Shown here: positions 51,242-59,458 of the stretch, piece by piece
How the letters are laid out: every line of letters begins with the position of its first letter
Position numbering within the stretch: the stretch's first letter is position 1
Origin: Streptomyces jeddahensis
GTDB taxonomy: Bacteria > Actinomycetota > Actinomycetes > Streptomycetales > Streptomycetaceae
DNA length: 64,000 nucleotides
Reading direction: 5' to 3'
Assembly: GCF_001642995.1 (NCBI RefSeq)
Contig: NZ_LOHS01000051.1
Coordinates: 1-64,000 of the forward strand
Notes under the pieces: generated by a model
Databases searched by the model: none
Told to the model about the DNA's origin: nothing
What the model saw: the letters and a program-made list of their open reading frames with translations, nothing else
Translations under genes and position numbers: made by a program

Positions 51242-52777
51242 ATGACCGCCCTGGAACCGCGCGACACCGAGGTCGCCGAGACTGCCGTAGTCGCTACCGG
51301 CGCCGATCCGGCCGATGCCGTCGGCGGGGGAGGCGGGGGAGCCGGAGACGACGGCCCCGGCGGCGTGCTCGGCCGCCCCCACCGCGCCCTCAGCATCGGC
51401 ATCGTCTCCGTCGTGCTGCTGATCGCCTTCGAGGCGACAGCGGTAGGCACCGCGATGCCCGTGGCCGCGGCCGACCTGGACGGCGTCTCGCTCTACGCGT
51501 TCGCGTTCTCGGGGTACTTCACGACGAGCCTGTTCGGGATGGTGCTGTCCGGCCAGTGGGCCGACCGACGCGGGCCGCTGGCGCCGCTGACGGCAGGCAT
51601 CGCCGGGTTCGCGGCAGGGCTGCTGCTGTCCGGCACGGCGGGCGCCATGTGGCTGTTCATCCTGGGCCGGGCGGTGCAGGGGCTCGGCGGCGGGCTGGTG
51701 ATCGTCGCGCTGTACGTGGTCGTGGGCCGCGCCTACCCGGAGCGGCTGCGACCGGCGATCATGGCGGCGTTCGCGGCGAGCTGGGTGGTCCCGTCCGTGG
51801 TCGGCCCGCTGGCCGCCGGCGCGGTGACCGAACACCTCGGCTGGCGATGGGTGTTCCTCGGCATCCCGGTACTCGTCGTGCTTCCGCTGGCCCTCGCCCT
51901 GCCGCAGATACGGCGCAGGGCGTCCAGGCCGCCGGAAGGGGCGGTGCCGACGGCCTTCGACGGACGGCGCATACGGCTGGCGCTCGGTATCTCGCTCGGT
52001 GCAGGGCTGCTCCAGTACGCAGCCCAGGACCTGAGGTGGCTCTCGCTCGCCCCTGCTGTGGCCGGTACGGCACTGCTGGTCCCGGCCGTCCTCGGCCTCC
52101 TTCCGCACGGCACCTGGCGGGCGGCCCGCGGCCTGCCGTCCGTGGTGCTGCTGCGCGGCATAGCAGCGGGGTCCTTCATCGCGGCGGAGTCGTTCGTACC
52201 GCTGATGCTGGTGACCCAGCGCGGGCTGTCGCCCACGCTCGCCGGGATGTCCCTTGCTGCGGGCGGTGCGACCTGGGCGCTGGGCAGCTGGGTCCAGGCC
52301 CGTCCGCGCGTGGAGCCCCACCGGGAACGGCTGACGGTCTTCGGCATGGTGCTGGTCGCGGCGGGGATCGCGGTGGCGCCGAGCGTGCTGATACCGGCGG
52401 TGCCCGCCTGGACCGTAGCCGTCGCCTGGGCCTTCGGATGCTTCGGCATGGGGCTGGTGATCTCCTCCACCAGCGTGCTCCTGCTGAAGCTCTCTCCACC
52501 GGAGGAGGCGGGAGCGAACTCCGCGGCGCTGCAGATCTCGGACGGCCTGTCCAACGTCCTCCTGCTGGCTGCGGGCGGCGCGGCCTTCGCGGCGCTCGGC
52601 GGCGGCACGGTGGGCGCCGCGGCATCGCTCGCCCACGGCGCGGCCGACGCGGCACAGGGTTCGCACCCGGCGGCGTTCGCGGCGGTGTTCCTGCCGATGG
52701 CGGCGGTGGCACTGGTGGGGGCGTGGGTGGCTACGCGGCTGGGCGCACCCGTGTCGGCTCGGCTCCCGCAGGAGTGA
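51242..52777 (+). CDS. MFS multidrug-type exporter
   Basis: 511 aa from ATG 51242 (MTALEPRDTEVAETAV); GTG 51233 adds three residues. After a Gly/Asp-rich tail come 12-14 helices with the MFS motif A (LSGQWADRRGPLAP) and the motif-C region (RWVFLGIPVLVVLPLAL). It resembles EmrB/QacA-type proton-driven drug exporters; substrate unknown. It stands alone between tRNA-Cys and a toxin-antitoxin pair. Confidence 0.88.
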   Translation: MTALEPRDTEVAETAVVATGADPADAVGGGGGGAGDDGPGGVLGRPHRALSIGIVSVVLLIAFEATAVGTAMPVAAADLDGVSLYAFAFSGYFTTSLFGMVLSGQWADRRGPLAPLTAGIAGFAAGLLLSGTAGAMWLFILGRAVQGLGGGLVIVALYVVVGRAYPERLRPAIMAAFAASWVVPSVVGPLAAGAVTEHLGWRWVFLGIPVLVVLPLALALPQIRRRASRPPEGAVPTAFDGRRIRLALGISLGAGLLQYAAQDLRWLSLAPAVAGTALLVPAVLGLLPHGTWRAARGLPSVVLLRGIAAGSFIAAESFVPLMLVTQRGLSPTLAGMSLAAGGATWALGSWVQARPRVEPHRERLTVFGMVLVAAGIAVAPSVLIPAVPAWTVAVAWAFGCFGMGLVISSTSVLLLKLSPPEEAGANSAALQISDGLSNVLLLAAGGAAFAALGGGTVGAAASLAHGAADAAQGSHPAAFAAVFLPMAAVALVGAWVATRLGAPVSARLPQE

Positions 52778-52828
52778 ACCGCCGGAAAACGGAGTGAGGC
52801 GATGACGGCCGCACGCTAGGTTCGCGCC

Positions 52829-53029
52829 ATGCACGAGCTGACTCTCGCCCTCACCGAACCCGAGTGGGCGACGCTCCAGGACTACGTCGACGCAACGGAG
52901 CGCACTCCGGAAGAGGTCGCGCGCGAGGTCCTGATCCGGCACCTCCACCGGGAAGGCGATCTGGTCCGGCACATCGCAGAGCGCATCGCCGACAGCCACG
53001 GCGAGCTGCTTCGGAGGCTCGGCGAGTGA
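52829..53029 (+). CDS. Antitoxin of a Doc-type toxin-antitoxin pair
   Basis: 66 aa, acidic/basic mixed and helical (MHELTLALTEPEWATLQDYV, RTPEEVAREVLIRHLHREGD). The start resembles ribbon-helix-helix DNA-binding antitoxins more than Phd. Its stop overlaps the toxin start by 4 bp (GTGA), as usual for such pairs. It should neutralise the toxin and repress the operon. Confidence 0.8.
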   Translation: MHELTLALTEPEWATLQDYVDATERTPEEVAREVLIRHLHREGDLVRHIAERIADSHGELLRRLGE

Positions 53030-53406
53030 GCCGGACGCGTTGTCTCACCGTCGCCGAGGTGTCCGAGATCGCCCGTCTGGCGTTCGGCGGCCGTCCCCCC
53101 GAAGTACGCGCGCCAGGGCTGCTGGAATCAGCCGTGCACCGGCCGCGGGCGCGCATGTATGGCAGGTCCGCCCATCAGGACCGGTATGAGCAAGCGGCCG
53201 CGCTGCTCCATGCCATCGCCACGAATCATCCGCTCGTCGACGGCAACAAGCGCACCGCATGGCTGTCGGCCGCCACGTTCCTCGAGGCCAACGGCATCGA
53301 CCTGACCCTCGCCGATCAGGACGCCGCATACGACCTCGTCGTCGATGTCGCTTCCGGCGAGGTGCGGGATCTGGGGCTGATCGCAGCCCGGTTGAGGGAG
53401 CTGTGA
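53026..53406 (+). CDS. Doc/Fic-type toxin
   Basis: 126 aa. The Fic-fold core is H68-PLVDGNKR (H-x-F/L-x-D/E-GNKR), followed by TAWLSAATFLEANG. Doc proteins phosphorylate EF-Tu and stop translation. Start GTG 53026 overlaps the antitoxin stop. The catalytic His, Asp and Lys/Arg residues are all present, so the toxin looks active. Confidence 0.88.
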   Translation: MSRTRCLTVAEVSEIARLAFGGRPPEVRAPGLLESAVHRPRARMYGRSAHQDRYEQAAALLHAIATNHPLVDGNKRTAWLSAATFLEANGIDLTLADQDAAYDLVVDVASGEVRDLGLIAARLREL

Positions 53407-53539
53407 CCCATGTCGCATTCGGGGGCAAAGCGGCTGAGCTTGCCCCTGGGACCGATGAGGCCCCCGGTAAGGTGGCCCGGTTGTCATACGTAGTCGACGT
53501 CGACTGACCCCAAGCGCCGAGCGACCCGAACCGGAGACC

Positions 53540-55339
53540 GTGACTACCACCGCCAGCACCAGCTCCTCCTCGCACCACCTTTCTCCCGCCTTCCCCGGCC
53601 GTGCCCCCTGGGGTACGGCCAACAAGCTGCGTGCCTGGCAGCAGGGGGCGATGGAGAAGTACATCCAGGAGCAGCCGCGCGACTTCCTCGCCGTCGCCAC
53701 GCCCGGCGCCGGCAAGACGACCTTCGCGCTCACCCTGGCGTCCTGGCTGCTGCACCACCACGTCGTGCAGCAGGTCACGGTGGTCGCGCCGACCGAGCAT
53801 CTGAAGAAGCAGTGGGCCGAGGCCGCGGCGCGGATCGGGATCAGGCTCGACCCGGAGTACAGCGCGGGACCGCTGGGCCGCGAGTACCACGGCGTCGCCG
53901 TCACCTACGCGGGCGTCGGCGTCCGCCCCATGCTGCACCGCAACCGCGTCGAACAGCGCAAGACCCTCGTCATCCTCGACGAGATCCACCATGCCGGTGA
54001 CTCCAAGTCCTGGGGCGAGGCGTGCCTCGAGGCCTTCGAGCCCGCGACCCGGCGTCTCGCGCTCACCGGTACGCCGTTCCGGTCCGACACCAACCCGATC
54101 CCCTTCGTGACGTACGAGGAGGGGAACGACGGGATCCGCCGGTCGGCCGCCGACTACACGTACGGATACGGCAGCGCCCTCGGTGACGGCGTCGTCCGGC
54201 CCGTCATCTTCCTCTCCTACAGCGGCAACATGCGCTGGCGCACCAAGGCGGGTGACGAGATCGCGGCGCGGCTCGGCGAGCCGATGACCAAGGACGCGAT
54301 CTCCCAGGCCTGGCGGACGGCCCTCGATCCGCGCGGTGAGTGGATGCCGAGCGTGCTGCGCGCCGCCGACCAGCGCCTGAGCGAGGTACGCAAGGGCATA
54401 CCGGACGCGGGCGGGCTCGTCATCGCATCCGACCAGGACTCGGCCCGCGCGTACGCCAAGCTGATCCGCCAGATCACCGGCACCAAGGCCACCCTGGTCC
54501 TCTCGGACGACGCGGGTGCCTCGGACCGGATCGACGAGTTCAGCAACAACCAGGACCGCTGGATGGTCGCCGTCCGCATGGTGTCGGAGGGCGTCGACGT
54601 GCCGCGGCTGGCGGTCGGCGTGTACGCGACGACCATCTCGACGCCGCTGTTCTTCGCCCAGGCCGTCGGACGCTTCGTGCGCTCCCGCCGCCGCGGCGAG
54701 ACCGCGTCCGTCTTCCTGCCCACCATCCCCGACCTCCTCGGCTTCGCGAACGAGATGGAGGTCGAGCGCGACCACGTCCTCGACAAGCCGAAGAAGGAGG
54801 GCGAGGAGGACCCGTACGCCGAGTCCGAGAAGGAGATGGACGAGGCGAACAAGCAGCAGGACGAGGACACGGGGGAGCAGGACATGCTCCCGTTCGAGGC
54901 GCTGGAGTCCGACGCCGTGTTCGACCGGGTGCTGTACGACGGCGCCGAGTTCGGCATGCAGGCGCACCCGGGGAGCGAGGAGGAGCAGGACTACCTCGGG
55001 ATTCCCGGGCTCCTCGAGCCCGATCAGGTCCAGATGCTGCTCCAGAAGCGGCAGGCGCGGCAGATCGCGCACAGCCGCAAGAAGCCCGCCGAAGAGGCCG
55101 ATCTCCTGGAACTCCCCGCCGAGCGGCGGCCCGTGGTCTCGCACAAGGAGCTGCTGGAGCTGCGCAGGCAGCTCAACACGATGGTGGGGGCGTATGTCCA
55201 TCAGAGCGGCAAGCCGCACGGAGTGATCCACACGGAGCTGCGCCGGGTGTGCGGCGGGCCGCCCAGCGCGGAGGCCACGGCGGGGCAGCTGAGGCAGCGG
55301 ATCGCGAAGGTTCAGGAGTGGGCTACGCGTATGCGGTGA
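53540..55339 (+). CDS. DEAD/DEAH-box superfamily 2 helicase
   Basis: 599 aa. Motif I ATPGAGKTT (about 53-61), motif II DEIHH, motif III LTGTPFR, motif V region MVSEGVDVPRLAVG, motif VI QAVGRFVRSRR. An acidic low-complexity stretch (about 430-455, EEDPYAESEKEMDEANKQQ) and a helical C-terminal domain follow. GTG 53540 has GGAG 5 nt upstream. It belongs to a group of actinobacterial UvsW/ERCC3-like helicases; the precise nucleic-acid role is unknown. Confidence 0.9.
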   Translation: MTTTASTSSSSHHLSPAFPGRAPWGTANKLRAWQQGAMEKYIQEQPRDFLAVATPGAGKTTFALTLASWLLHHHVVQQVTVVAPTEHLKKQWAEAAARIGIRLDPEYSAGPLGREYHGVAVTYAGVGVRPMLHRNRVEQRKTLVILDEIHHAGDSKSWGEACLEAFEPATRRLALTGTPFRSDTNPIPFVTYEEGNDGIRRSAADYTYGYGSALGDGVVRPVIFLSYSGNMRWRTKAGDEIAARLGEPMTKDAISQAWRTALDPRGEWMPSVLRAADQRLSEVRKGIPDAGGLVIASDQDSARAYAKLIRQITGTKATLVLSDDAGASDRIDEFSNNQDRWMVAVRMVSEGVDVPRLAVGVYATTISTPLFFAQAVGRFVRSRRRGETASVFLPTIPDLLGFANEMEVERDHVLDKPKKEGEEDPYAESEKEMDEANKQQDEDTGEQDMLPFEALESDAVFDRVLYDGAEFGMQAHPGSEEEQDYLGIPGLLEPDQVQMLLQKRQARQIAHSRKKPAEEADLLELPAERRPVVSHKELLELRRQLNTMVGAYVHQSGKPHGVIHTELRRVCGGPPSAEATAGQLRQRIAKVQEWATRMR

Positions 55340-55380
55340 CGCTGCCGCTGGGCTCCCGGTGGTAGGGCACCCGACGTTTT

Positions 55381-55469
55381 GAGGGCGCCCGCCTTCGTGG
55401 GTTGTGCCCACCCTCCCCCAGCTACCGCTGGGAGGCGCCCCCAGCCCTGCGGAACGGTTGCCCACAACG
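55381..55469. repeat. Dispersed palindromic repeat, family 1, copy B (inverted)
   Basis: Reverse complement of copy A with few changes: CCCACCCTCCCCCAGCTACC, GCTGGGAGGCGCCCCCAGCC, GCGGAACGGTTGCCCAC. It lies in the 410-bp gap between the helicase and the IclR gene; the rest of that gap has no gene that I can support. Confidence 0.8.
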
Positions 55470-55749
55470 GCATACCCCGCCAGGACCACGGACTTTTCGG
55501 GCAAATCTGGCCTTGGTGTGGAGCTACTGACCGGATTCTGGACGGTGTCTTCCGCTCACCGGACCGGATCGCTACTGTCCCCGGCAACGCGCACGCTTCG
55601 TGGCAGCGCCGCCGCGGAGCGCAGCCGGTGCCCAACCCGGGTCGTCCCGGGCCGCTTGCAGACCGGCGGCTCCTGACCGCGTCGCCGAGGGACCGGTGGC
55701 GCATCCGCCGTGAGGGGCCGTCGACCCTCACCACTAAGGAGTGGGCGTC

Positions 55750-56391
55750 GTGACCGCGGAGACCTCCCAGACGCTCGACCGGGGACTTCGTGTCCTCAAG
55801 CTGCTCGCCGAAACCGACCACGGCCTCACCGTCACCGAGCTCTCCAACAAGCTCGGCGTGAACCGCACGGTCGTGTACCGGCTCCTCGCCACACTCGAAC
55901 AGCACGCCCTCGTACGCCGCGATCTCGGCGGCCGGGCGCGTGTCGGGCTCGGCGTGCTCGGCCTGGGGCGCCAGGTCCACCCGCTGGTGCGCGAGGCCGC
56001 GCTGCCCGCGCTGCGGTCGCTCGCCGAGGACATAGGCGCGACCGCGCATCTCACGCTGGTCGACGGCTCCGAAGCGCTCGCCGTCGCGGTCGTCGAGCCG
56101 ACGTGGACCGACTACCACGTGGCGTACCGCGCGGGGATCCGGCACCCGCTGGACCGGGGGGCCGCCGGGCGGGCCATCCTCGCCGCGCGCCAGGGGGTGA
56201 CGAACGGGCCCGGGTACACGCTCGCCCATGGGGATCTGGAAGCGGGGGCGAGTGGGGCGGCCGCGCCGCTGACCGGGGTCACCGGGATCGAGGGCAGTGT
56301 CGGTGTCGTGATGCTGTCGGACTGTGTGCCGGAGCGGGTCGGGCCGCGTGTCGTGGACGCGGCCCGGGAGGTCGCGGACGCCCTTCGGTGA
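55750..56391 (+). CDS. IclR-family transcriptional regulator
   Basis: 213 aa from GTG 55750, with AAGGAG 9 nt upstream; GTG 55741 is closer to the RBS than usual. N-terminal winged helix: LDRGLRVLKLLAETDHGLTVTELSNKLGVNRTVVYRLLATLE; C-terminal effector domain from about 85 (RSLAEDIGATAHLTLVDGSEAL, YRAGIRHPLDRGAAGRAIL). The effector part is somewhat shorter than usual. Ligand and targets cannot be read; no divergent partner. Confidence 0.9.
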   Translation: MTAETSQTLDRGLRVLKLLAETDHGLTVTELSNKLGVNRTVVYRLLATLEQHALVRRDLGGRARVGLGVLGLGRQVHPLVREAALPALRSLAEDIGATAHLTLVDGSEALAVAVVEPTWTDYHVAYRAGIRHPLDRGAAGRAILAARQGVTNGPGYTLAHGDLEAGASGAAAPLTGVTGIEGSVGVVMLSDCVPERVGPRVVDAAREVADALR

Positions 56392-56520
56392 CGCCCGCCC
56401 ACGGGCCAGGTTCGCCGTATCCTCAGCCCGCCGCGGCCGCGGCCCTGAGTCCGCCCAGCGTCCGCAGCTGCAGCCACAGCACCAGGCGTTCGTCCTCGGC
56501 GTCCGGTGCGAGCCGACGTT

Positions 56521-56600
56521 TTGCGGCGCCCGCCGTCGTGGTGCTGTGCCCACCCTCCCCCAGCTAACGCTGGGAGGTGCCCCCAGCCCTGCGGAACGAT
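56521..56600. repeat. Dispersed palindromic repeat, family 1, copy C (inverted)
   Basis: Same orientation as copy B, with AACGCTGGGAGG in place of TACCGCTGGGAGG. Followed directly by the tandem array at 56601-56697. Together they fill most of the 320-bp gap between IclR and the Lon-like gene. Confidence 0.8.
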
Positions 56601-56697
56601 TGCCCACAGCGGTGCGGAACGCCTGCCCACAGCGGTGCGGTACGCCTGCCCGCAGCGGTGGGGTCCGCCCTGCGGAAAGCCTGCCCACAGCGGTGAC
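56601..56697. repeat. Tandem array of TGCCCACAGCGG units
   Basis: Four units of about 23 bp (TGCCCACAGCGGTGCGGAACGCC and variants, one TGCCCGCAGCGG), the third longer. The array ends about 15 bp before the GTG of the Lon-like gene, so it must overlap its promoter or leader. Confidence 0.8.
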
Positions 56698-56711
56698 GTT
56701 ACATTGGCACC

Positions 56712-57500
56712 GTGCTCTCTCGTCTCTCCCGTCCCAAGGCCGTCGCCGTCTGTGCCGCCCCCGTCGTGGCTCTGCTCGCGAGCGCGGTCGTCGCGCCGCT
56801 GCCGTTCGCCGTGGCGCAGCCCGGGATGACGGCCGACGTGCTCGGCGAGAACAAGGGCAAGCCGGTGATCACCATCACGGGGGCGCCCACGCGCGACACC
56901 AGCGGGCAGCTGCGCATGACGACCATCGCGGCGACCGGCCCGGACGTGGATGTGCGGCTCGGCAACGTGCTCGACGGCTGGTTCCGCACGGACCAGGCCG
57001 TGATGCCGCGCGACGCGGTCTACCCGAGCGGGGAGAGCACCAAGGAGATCGAGCAGCACAACGCGGAGGAGATGCGGAAGTCGCAGGACGCAGCGACCGA
57101 GGCCGCCCTGTCGTATCTCGGTGAGGACCCGGACGACGTCAAGGTGAAGCTCGAGCTCGCGGATGTCGGCGGCCCCAGCGCCGGGCTGCTGTTCTCGCTG
57201 GGCATCATCGACAAGCTCGACGGCGACGGCGCCGGAGGCGATCTCACCGGCGGCCGCACCATCGCGGGTACCGGCACGATCGACGCGGAGGGCACGGTCG
57301 GCGCGGTCGGCGGCGTCGCCCTCAAGACCCAGGCCGCCAAGCGCGACGGGGCCACGGTCTTCCTGGTGCCGCAGGCCGAGTGCGCGGACGCCAAGGCGGA
57401 GCTGCCGGAGGGCATGCGGCTCATCCCGGTGACGACCCTGAAGGCGACCGTCGAATCGCTGCGCGCCCTGGAGAAGGGCGGCTCGGTCCCCAGCTGCTGA
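56712..57500 (+). CDS. Secreted Lon-like (S16/YlbL-type) protease lacking the PDZ domain
   Basis: 262 aa. N-terminal signal/anchor (about 8-36). The YlbL-like N-domain (NKGKPVITITGAPTRDTSGQLRMTT, MPRDAVYPSGESTKEIEQHNAEEMRKSQDAATEAAL) runs directly into the Lon-type catalytic domain: Ser156 in GGPSAGLLFSLG and Lys205 in GGVALKTQAAKRDGA. Relatives that I know have a PDZ domain of about 80 residues exactly at this junction (near residue 140). It may be a distinct subfamily or a deletion. Confidence 0.85.
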   Translation: MLSRLSRPKAVAVCAAPVVALLASAVVAPLPFAVAQPGMTADVLGENKGKPVITITGAPTRDTSGQLRMTTIAATGPDVDVRLGNVLDGWFRTDQAVMPRDAVYPSGESTKEIEQHNAEEMRKSQDAATEAALSYLGEDPDDVKVKLELADVGGPSAGLLFSLGIIDKLDGDGAGGDLTGGRTIAGTGTIDAEGTVGAVGGVALKTQAAKRDGATVFLVPQAECADAKAELPEGMRLIPVTTLKATVESLRALEKGGSVPSC

Positions 57501-57518
57501 TGCCAGCGGACTTGACCC

Positions 57519-58517
57519 TCACCTCTCCTTGACGAAGCCCTCCTGCACCATCCACTCCAGCGCGACCAGATGCGGGTCCTGCCCCTCGACGTCCACTTTC
57601 GCGTTGAGTTCCTGGGCCACCGTGTTGTTGAGCTTCTTGGTGATCGGATCGAGGATGGCCGGGATCGCCGGGTACTTCTCCAGCGTCTTGGTGTTGATCG
57701 ACGGTGCCGCGTTGTAGTTGGGGAAGAAGTGCCTGTCGTCCTCCATCACTGTCAGGTTCATCGCCTTGATGCGGCCGTCGGTGGTGAAGACCTCGCCGAA
57801 CGTGCACCTTCCGTCGGCGACCTGGGTGTAGATGATCCCGGTGTCCATTTTGGTGATGTTGGACGAGGGAATGTCCATCCCGTACTCCCGCTGCATGCCC
57901 GGGAGCCCGTCCTGGCGGGATGCGAACTCGCCCTCCACGCACAGCGTCACGGCCTTCGGGTCCTTCTTCGCCAGCGCCGCAACGTCCGAGAGCGTCCTCG
58001 AGCCGTACTTCTTGAGGTTGGCCTGGTTGGTCGCCAGCGCATAGGTGTTGTTGAGCTCGGCAGGCGGCAGCCAGGTCAGGCCGTTCTTCAGGTCGGCGTC
58101 CCGTACGGCCTGCCACTGCTTCTGGGGATCGGGGATCGGATCGGAGTTGCCCTGGTGCGTGATCCACGCCGTGCCCGTGTACTCGTACATCGCGTCCGCG
58201 TCGCCGTTCTTGACGGCCTCGCGGGCACCGATCGAGCCCTGGATGCCGGTGCGGTCCAGGACGTTCGCGCCGGCCGCCTGGAAGGCGATGCCCATGATGG
58301 CGCCCAGGATCAGCTGCTCCGTGAACTCCTTGGAGGTCACGGTCAGATCCGCGCCCTCGAGCGGCTTGCCCTGCCCGATCGAGCCGGGCTCCACGTCGTC
58401 GGTCATGGGGGAGCCGCTCGCGAGGCCGCACCCTGCCAGCAGCGCACCGGCCACCAGGACGGCGGCCACTCCGCGCATCCTCCGGCGCGCCCCTACGCGC
58501 ATCTGTCGCCGCCTCAC
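57519..58517 (-). CDS. Glycine betaine/choline-type substrate-binding lipoprotein
   Basis: 332 aa from GTG 58517, which overlaps the permease stop (GTGA); ATG 58502 is an alternative. Lipobox LLAGC. OpuAC/ProX-like fold: LTVTSKEFTEQLILGAIMG, MYEYTGTAWITHQG, NNTYALATNQ, GRCTFGEVFTTDGRI. Last gene of a four-gene operon for compatible-solute uptake. The exact ligand (betaine, choline, carnitine or proline) is not readable. Confidence 0.9.
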   Translation of the reverse strand: MRRRQMRVGARRRMRGVAAVLVAGALLAGCGLASGSPMTDDVEPGSIGQGKPLEGADLTVTSKEFTEQLILGAIMGIAFQAAGANVLDRTGIQGSIGAREAVKNGDADAMYEYTGTAWITHQGNSDPIPDPQKQWQAVRDADLKNGLTWLPPAELNNTYALATNQANLKKYGSRTLSDVAALAKKDPKAVTLCVEGEFASRQDGLPGMQREYGMDIPSSNITKMDTGIIYTQVADGRCTFGEVFTTDGRIKAMNLTVMEDDRHFFPNYNAAPSINTKTLEKYPAIPAILDPITKKLNNTVAQELNAKVDVEGQDPHLVALEWMVQEGFVKER

Positions 58518-59458
58518 CGTCGCACCTCCAGACCCCGCGGGCGCAGCACCAGTTCGGCCAGCGACGCCAGCCAGTCGACGAGCAGCGCGAGCGCGATCGT
58601 CAGGACCGAGCCGAGCATCAGCACCGGCATCCGCTGGCCGGTGATGCCGGTGCTGATCAGGTCGCCGAGCCCGCCGCCCCCGCCGAACGTCGCGAGCGTC
58701 GCCGTGCCCACGTTCAGCACCAGCGCCGTCCGCACGCCGGCCAGGATCAGCGGGACGGCCAGCGGCAGTTCGACCTTCGCCAGCACGCCGAGCGGCGACA
58801 TGCCGATGCCGCGGGCCGCCTCCAGAAGCGTCGGGTCGTTGGCCTTCAGGCCCGCGATGGTGTTGGACAGCACCGGCAGCACGGCGTAGATGATGATGCC
58901 GATCAGCGCGGCCTTCTGGCCGATGCCCAGCCAGATCACCAGCAGCGCGAGCAGGCCGATCGCCGGGGTGGCCTGGCCGATGTTGGCGAGCGCGACGGCG
59001 AAGGGCGCCGCCTTGCGCATCCTCCCGCGGGTCAGGAGGATGCCCAGCGGGATCGCGATGATCAGTACGAAGAAGGTGGAGATCACCGTCAGCGCCACGT
59101 GCTGGCGCAGGCGCAGCCACACCACACCGTCCGCCAGGGCGTTCCTGGAGATGGGGTCCAGGTCGGCGGTGGCGAACCAGATCCAGGTGGCGAGCAGCAC
59201 GGCCATGACCACCGCGGGCAGATACGTGAGCTTCTGCCAGGTCACCCGGGCCGGTTCGCGGGCACGCACCGCCGCGGCGCCCAGCGTCTGCTGCTCGGCC
59301 GCGCGCTCCTCCCGCGCCAGGAGTTCCTCGTAGTCCCGCTCGCCGTCGGACAGCCCGGTGCCGGGCGCCTCGTCCTTGGGAAGCGTCGTGTCGCGGTCCT
59401 TCGGAAGCCTCGGGCCCCTGGGAGGCTTCGTGCCGCGGTCGCCGGGAACGCGCTTCAC
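58514..59458 (-). CDS. Glycine betaine-type ABC permease with N-terminal extension
   Basis: 314 aa from GTG 59458 (overlaps the ATPase stop by 4 bp). Residues 1-75 are charged and rich in Lys/Arg/Asp/Glu (KPPRGPRLPKDRDTTLPKDE), then six helices with the EAA-like loop NDPTLLEAARGIGMSPLGVLAKVELPLAVP. Partner of the permease at 60752-61399. Confidence 0.9.
   Translation of the reverse strand: MKRVPGDRGTKPPRGPRLPKDRDTTLPKDEAPGTGLSDGERDYEELLAREERAAEQQTLGAAAVRAREPARVTWQKLTYLPAVVMAVLLATWIWFATADLDPISRNALADGVVWLRLRQHVALTVISTFFVLIIAIPLGILLTRGRMRKAAPFAVALANIGQATPAIGLLALLVIWLGIGQKAALIGIIIYAVLPVLSNTIAGLKANDPTLLEAARGIGMSPLGVLAKVELPLAVPLILAGVRTALVLNVGTATLATFGGGGGLGDLISTGITGQRMPVLMLGSVLTIALALLVDWLASLAELVLRPRGLEVRR

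Noticed and set aside
53540..55339. Restriction or defence island around the helicase
   Set aside because: No nuclease, methylase or other defence subunit adjoins it; only a Doc-type pair is near.
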